From Candidatus Aminicenantota bacterium (GTDB taxonomy: Bacteria; Acidobacteriota; Aminicenantia; Aminicenantales; Aminicenantaceae), in the NCBI GenBank assembly GCA_030670375.1, contig DAOVBT010000058.1, forward strand, positions 1 to 8,592: 8,592 nucleotides of DNA, read 5' to 3'. The notes below the pieces were generated by a model that was not told the origin of the DNA, ran no database searches, and saw only the letters and a program-made list of their open reading frames with translations. The translations under genes and the position numbers were made by a program. Shown here one piece after another: positions 6,112-8,592 of the stretch. Numbering within the stretch: the stretch's first letter is position 1; each line of letters starts with the position of its first letter.

Positions 6112-7836
6112 CTAATCCTTTTTATAAAAATATTTGGTGGTCACTCTACCGACCAATCCAGCCAATATTGTAAGGGAGACCAAATTTGGGAAAGCCATGA
6201 AGGCGTTGGCCATATCTCCTATGTACCAGACAATGTTCAGATGGACACCCTGGATGATCGAACCGACAAAAATCAGAGTAATGAATGCAAGCCGGAAAGG
6301 AAAGACGATTTTGACGCCAAATAGATACTCCAGGCATTTCTCGCCATAGTAACACCACCCGAGCAACGTGGAATAGCCAAAAAGAAACGAGCTTACCGCG
6401 ATGATGTACCCCCCGAAGGGTATGACAGAGTCGAAAGCCGCTGCTGTAAGCTCGGTTGAAGTCAAGTTTTCCGGTGATCCAAAAGCTGCTGTCTTGATGT
6501 ACATCCCTGTGATAACGATGGTCAAAGTCGTCAACGTGTTGACCACAAGGGTATCGATAAAGGTCCCGGTCATGGCGATCAATCCGTTTTTTGGGGGATC
6601 GGAGGATTTAGAAGCCGACTGGGCGATGGCTGCCGAACCGAGACCGGATTCATTGGAGAGAAGTCCCCGCCGCACGCCGATGCTGATGGCCATCCTCACA
6701 GAAGTTCCGACCATGGCTCCGCCCACAGCTTTTATGGAAAAGGCGGATTTAAAAATAATCGAAAAGGCCTGAGGTAAGTTGACTATATTGGCCAGGATGA
6801 TCACGATGGCCCCGCAGAAGTACAGGATGATCATGGTCGGGACCAGCCGTTCGGAGACACTGCCGATCCGCTTGATTCCCCCGAGGATGACAGCTCCCAC
6901 CATGGTTGTGACCACCAATCCGGTCAGCCAGAAGGGAACGCTGAACTGGTCGTTGAAAGCCAGGGCCATGGAGTTGGATTGGGCCATGTTTCCCGTGCCG
7001 AACAGGCAGGTGAATGTCCCACAGATAGCGAAAAACGCCCCCATGAATTTGGCGATTGTTACGTTTTTGATACCATAACGAGCATAATACATCGGCCCGC
7101 CGGACATTTCTCCGCGTTCGTTTTTTATCCGGAACTTGACACCAAGAAAGCCTTCGGCGTATTTGGTGGCCATCCCGAAAAATCCGGCGATCCACATCCA
7201 GACAGGAGCTCCCGGGCCACCGGTGGCAATGGCTGTGGCCACTCCAGCAAGATTTCCGTTTCCGACAGTGGCTGCAAGCGCCGTCATCAACGCGGCATAG
7301 GGGGTTATATCTCCCTCTTCCTTTTCCGCCTTATCCTTGTGTAGAGCCCCTCTTAAGACCATCTTCAGCGAAAGTAAAAGTTTTCTCACCTGAATCAGTC
7401 GGGTGAAAATAGTCAGAACCACCCCGATGGTTAAAAGAAACGTCACCATCAGAGGGAACCAGATAAAATCGCTGGCCTCCTTTGTGAAGACTAGCACTTT
7501 GTCCAAAAAGGTCAGTGTGAGATCGAAATCGATCACTTTCATTTCGGATTCTTCTTTGATGGTGACCTCTGTCTCAAACGGCGTGAGGCTGTACAGGTCC
7601 ATCTTCAGGAGATATCTTCCTGGTGTTAGGTCCGCGTATTGGTAGTTTCCTTCCGCGTCGATCTCAGCCTTTGTGAATAGTTCTTCCCCCAAAGGCACAA
7701 GGAGCATGTTCCCATGAACATAAGGTTCTCCTTTAGGAGAGAGTGTAACCTTTCCTTTGATGTCTGCAGCGTTTAATGAAACGTATCCCGACAATAAGAT
7801 CATTAGGGATAGGAGAAAGACTATTCTTTTCTTCAT
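6112..7836 (-). CDS. AGCS-family sodium:alanine/glycine symporter with N-terminal secreted carboxypeptidase-regulatory-like domain
   Basis: AGCS carriers import alanine or glycine with Na+ (or H+) across the inner membrane and are normally ~450 residues. This one has 574. Residues 1-23 form a signal peptide (MKKR start, hydrophobic core, LNA-A cleavage site). Residues ~24-105 resemble a carboxypeptidase-regulatory-like beta-sandwich: IKGKVTLSPKGEPYV, then AEIDAEGNYQYADLTPGRYLL. The carrier starts at ~110 (LTFLDKVLVF, ASDFIWFPLM) and has the AGCS blocks ALMTALAATVGNGNLAGVA (182-200), GPGAPVWMWIAGFFGMATKY (207-226), SNESGLGSAAIAQSASK (394-410), IDTLVVNTLT (427-436) and LLGWCYYGEKCLEYLFG (491-507). 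The usual VGTGN reads VGNGN (Asn193). The carrier has no Met of its own before its first membrane helix, so the fusion is real if the assembly is correct. A signal peptide would put the extra domain outside the membrane, which agrees with the N-out topology that I recall for AGCS carriers. The exact substrate cannot be told. Confidence 0.93.
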   Translation of the reverse strand: MKKRIVFLLSLMILLSGYVSLNAADIKGKVTLSPKGEPYVHGNMLLVPLGEELFTKAEIDAEGNYQYADLTPGRYLLKMDLYSLTPFETEVTIKEESEMKVIDFDLTLTFLDKVLVFTKEASDFIWFPLMVTFLLTIGVVLTIFTRLIQVRKLLLSLKMVLRGALHKDKAEKEEGDITPYAALMTALAATVGNGNLAGVATAIATGGPGAPVWMWIAGFFGMATKYAEGFLGVKFRIKNERGEMSGGPMYYARYGIKNVTIAKFMGAFFAICGTFTCLFGTGNMAQSNSMALAFNDQFSVPFWLTGLVVTTMVGAVILGGIKRIGSVSERLVPTMIILYFCGAIVIILANIVNLPQAFSIIFKSAFSIKAVGGAMVGTSVRMAISIGVRRGLLSNESGLGSAAIAQSASKSSDPPKNGLIAMTGTFIDTLVVNTLTTLTIVITGMYIKTAAFGSPENLTSTELTAAAFDSVIPFGGYIIAVSSFLFGYSTLLGWCYYGEKCLEYLFGVKIVFPFRLAFITLIFVGSIIQGVHLNIVWYIGDMANAFMAFPNLVSLTILAGLVGRVTTKYFYKKD

Positions 7837-7840
7837 GATT

Positions 7841-7847
7841 TCCTCTA
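7841..7847 (-). promoter_or_regulatory. Shine-Dalgarno site overlapping the upstream stop codon
   Basis: On the minus strand TAGAGGA contains the TAG stop of the NSS symporter gene (7847-7845) and an AGAGGA ribosome-binding site (7846-7841), 4 bases before the ATG at 7836. This arrangement couples translation of the two sodium symporters and fixes the start of the fused AGCS protein with its signal peptide. Confidence 0.65.
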
Positions 7848-8592
7848 TTCAGCGATGGTTTTGATGAAATAAAGAATGATGAGTATCGCGATCGGTGATA
7901 GAAATTTTATGGAAAAGGACCAGAGGGGTCGCAGCTTAAACCGGGGATTGCCGGAGAAGACTTCTTGAGCTGCATTTTTCACTCCCCAGACGTATCCCAA
8001 AAATAGGCAGATCAAAAGGGCCCCGATCGGAAGAAACAGAGAAAGGAAGATAAAGTCCATTTTGCCCATAAAATCGATCTTCGTAAAAAAGGCCAGGCCT
8101 CCCGAGGAAAGGGCCGATGGAATCCCAAGACAAAAGATGAACAGACCAACCAGGATCGCTGCTTTTTTCCGCGACCAACTCCGTTCATCCACAAAATAGG
8201 AAACCGGAACTTCCAGAAGAGAAATGGTTGAAGTGAGAGCGGCTATCGAAAATAAGCTGAAAAACAGGGTTCCGAAAAGGACTCCGCCCGGGATCTTGGA
8301 GAAGATGAGAGGCAGGACTTTGAAAACAAGTCCTGGACCAGCGGTGGGATCGATTCCCGGAATGGCAAAAAGTGTGGGGAAGATGATGATGCCCGCTAAA
8401 AAGGCGATCAGGGAGTCAAAAAAACAAACCCAGCCTGCCGAAGTGACAAGATTATCTGATTTGGAAATGTAGCTGCCGTAGGTCAACATGATTCCCATAC
8501 CCAGGCTTAAGGAAAAAAATGCCTGTCCCAAGGCAAACAGGACGAGTTTTCCGCTCAGTTGAGAAAAATCCGGTTTGAGATAAAAAGAGATC
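7845..8592 (-). CDS. Neurotransmitter:sodium symporter (NSS/SNF) family transporter, C-terminal half
   Basis: The frame is open to the right edge and the 5' part lies outside, so ~248 of an expected ~440-500 residues are visible. NSS carriers (LeuT fold; TnaT and MhsT relatives) import amino acids with Na+. The fragment opens just before TM6 with FYLKPDFSQLSGK, then GQAFFSLSLGMGIMLTYGSY; SLSLG is the unwound substrate-binding part of TM6. TM7 (CFFDSLIAFLAGIIIFP), the EL4 region (DPTAGPGLVFKVLP), TM8 (AALTSTISLLEVPVSYF, with the Thr-Ser pair of the Na2 site), TM9, TM10 and a final segment (SIKFLSPIAILIILYF) follow. This suits the shorter bacterial 11-TM form. It ends in TAG only 8 bases before the AGCS gene. 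The substrate cannot be named from this half. Confidence 0.93.
   Translation of the reverse strand, partial: ISFYLKPDFSQLSGKLVLFALGQAFFSLSLGMGIMLTYGSYISKSDNLVTSAGWVCFFDSLIAFLAGIIIFPTLFAIPGIDPTAGPGLVFKVLPLIFSKIPGGVLFGTLFFSLFSIAALTSTISLLEVPVSYFVDERSWSRKKAAILVGLFIFCLGIPSALSSGGLAFFTKIDFMGKMDFIFLSLFLPIGALLICLFLGYVWGVKNAAQEVFSGNPRFKLRPLWSFSIKFLSPIAILIILYFIKTIAE

Noticed and set aside
6401..6772. Plus-strand open frame of ~123 codons antisense to the AGCS carrier
   Set aside because: Its Met/Ala/Thr-rich product is the expected reverse-strand shadow of a hydrophobic transporter; the sense frame has all the family motifs.
1..8592. CRISPR array, tRNA, rRNA, insertion sequence, prophage or defence system
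   Set aside because: No direct-repeat array, tRNA-like cloverleaf, transposase, integrase or terminal repeat was seen; coding sequence with household and envelope families fills the window.

Overview
The window carries nine protein-coding genes. One partial gene on the plus strand (bases 1-359) faces eight minus-strand genes that fill the rest with almost no spacing. Base composition is moderate (mid-40s % GC by eye). The gene content points to a diderm (Gram-negative type) bacterium: a SurA/PrsA-like parvulin foldase, an EnvC-type amidase activator, a CtpA-type protease homologue and a divergent polysaccharide deacetylase. Pyruvoyl-dependent arginine decarboxylase together with Na+-coupled amino acid carriers would suit Acidobacteriota/Aminicenantota- or Desulfobacterota-like lineages. 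That placement is a low-confidence impression, since no rRNA or other marker is present.

Layout, read along the minus strand from the right edge: (1) the C-terminal half of an NSS-family sodium symporter (8592-7845). (2) An AGCS-family sodium:alanine/glycine-type symporter with an unusual secreted carboxypeptidase-regulatory-like domain fused to its N-terminus (7836-6112). Its ribosome-binding site overlaps the stop codon of gene 1. (3) A UPF0104/LPG-synthase-TM-type flippase-like membrane protein (6095-5148). (4-6) A recognisable cell-wall cassette, envC-like, ctpA-like and divergent polysaccharide deacetylase (5082-1568). (7) A membrane-anchored protein of unknown function (1495-920). (8) Pyruvoyl-dependent arginine decarboxylase (911-360). 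Genes 7 and 8 follow a good sigma-70-like promoter and a strong Shine-Dalgarno site, so they probably form their own transcription unit. The arginine decarboxylase and the parvulin gene converge, and their stop codons abut in the palindrome TGATCA.

The cell-wall cassette has the order known from proteobacterial envC-ctpA-yibQ loci. The EnvC-like protein has lost the M23 zinc ligands, as amidase activators do. The CtpA-like protein has also lost both the catalytic Ser and the catalytic Lys, so it should be a pseudoprotease. Only the deacetylase keeps its conserved polar motifs. I infer an assembly that is mainly regulatory or scaffolding and acts on peptidoglycan hydrolysis at the division site or envelope.

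The most novel points are the pseudo-CtpA, the AGCS symporter with an extracytoplasmic beta-sandwich, the in-frame amber stop that alone separates the ctpA-like gene from the deacetylase gene, and the pairing of pyruvoyl arginine decarboxylase with an unknown anchored protein. I see no RNA genes, mobile elements, CRISPR arrays or long repeats. No gene-free stretch exceeds about 75 bases.
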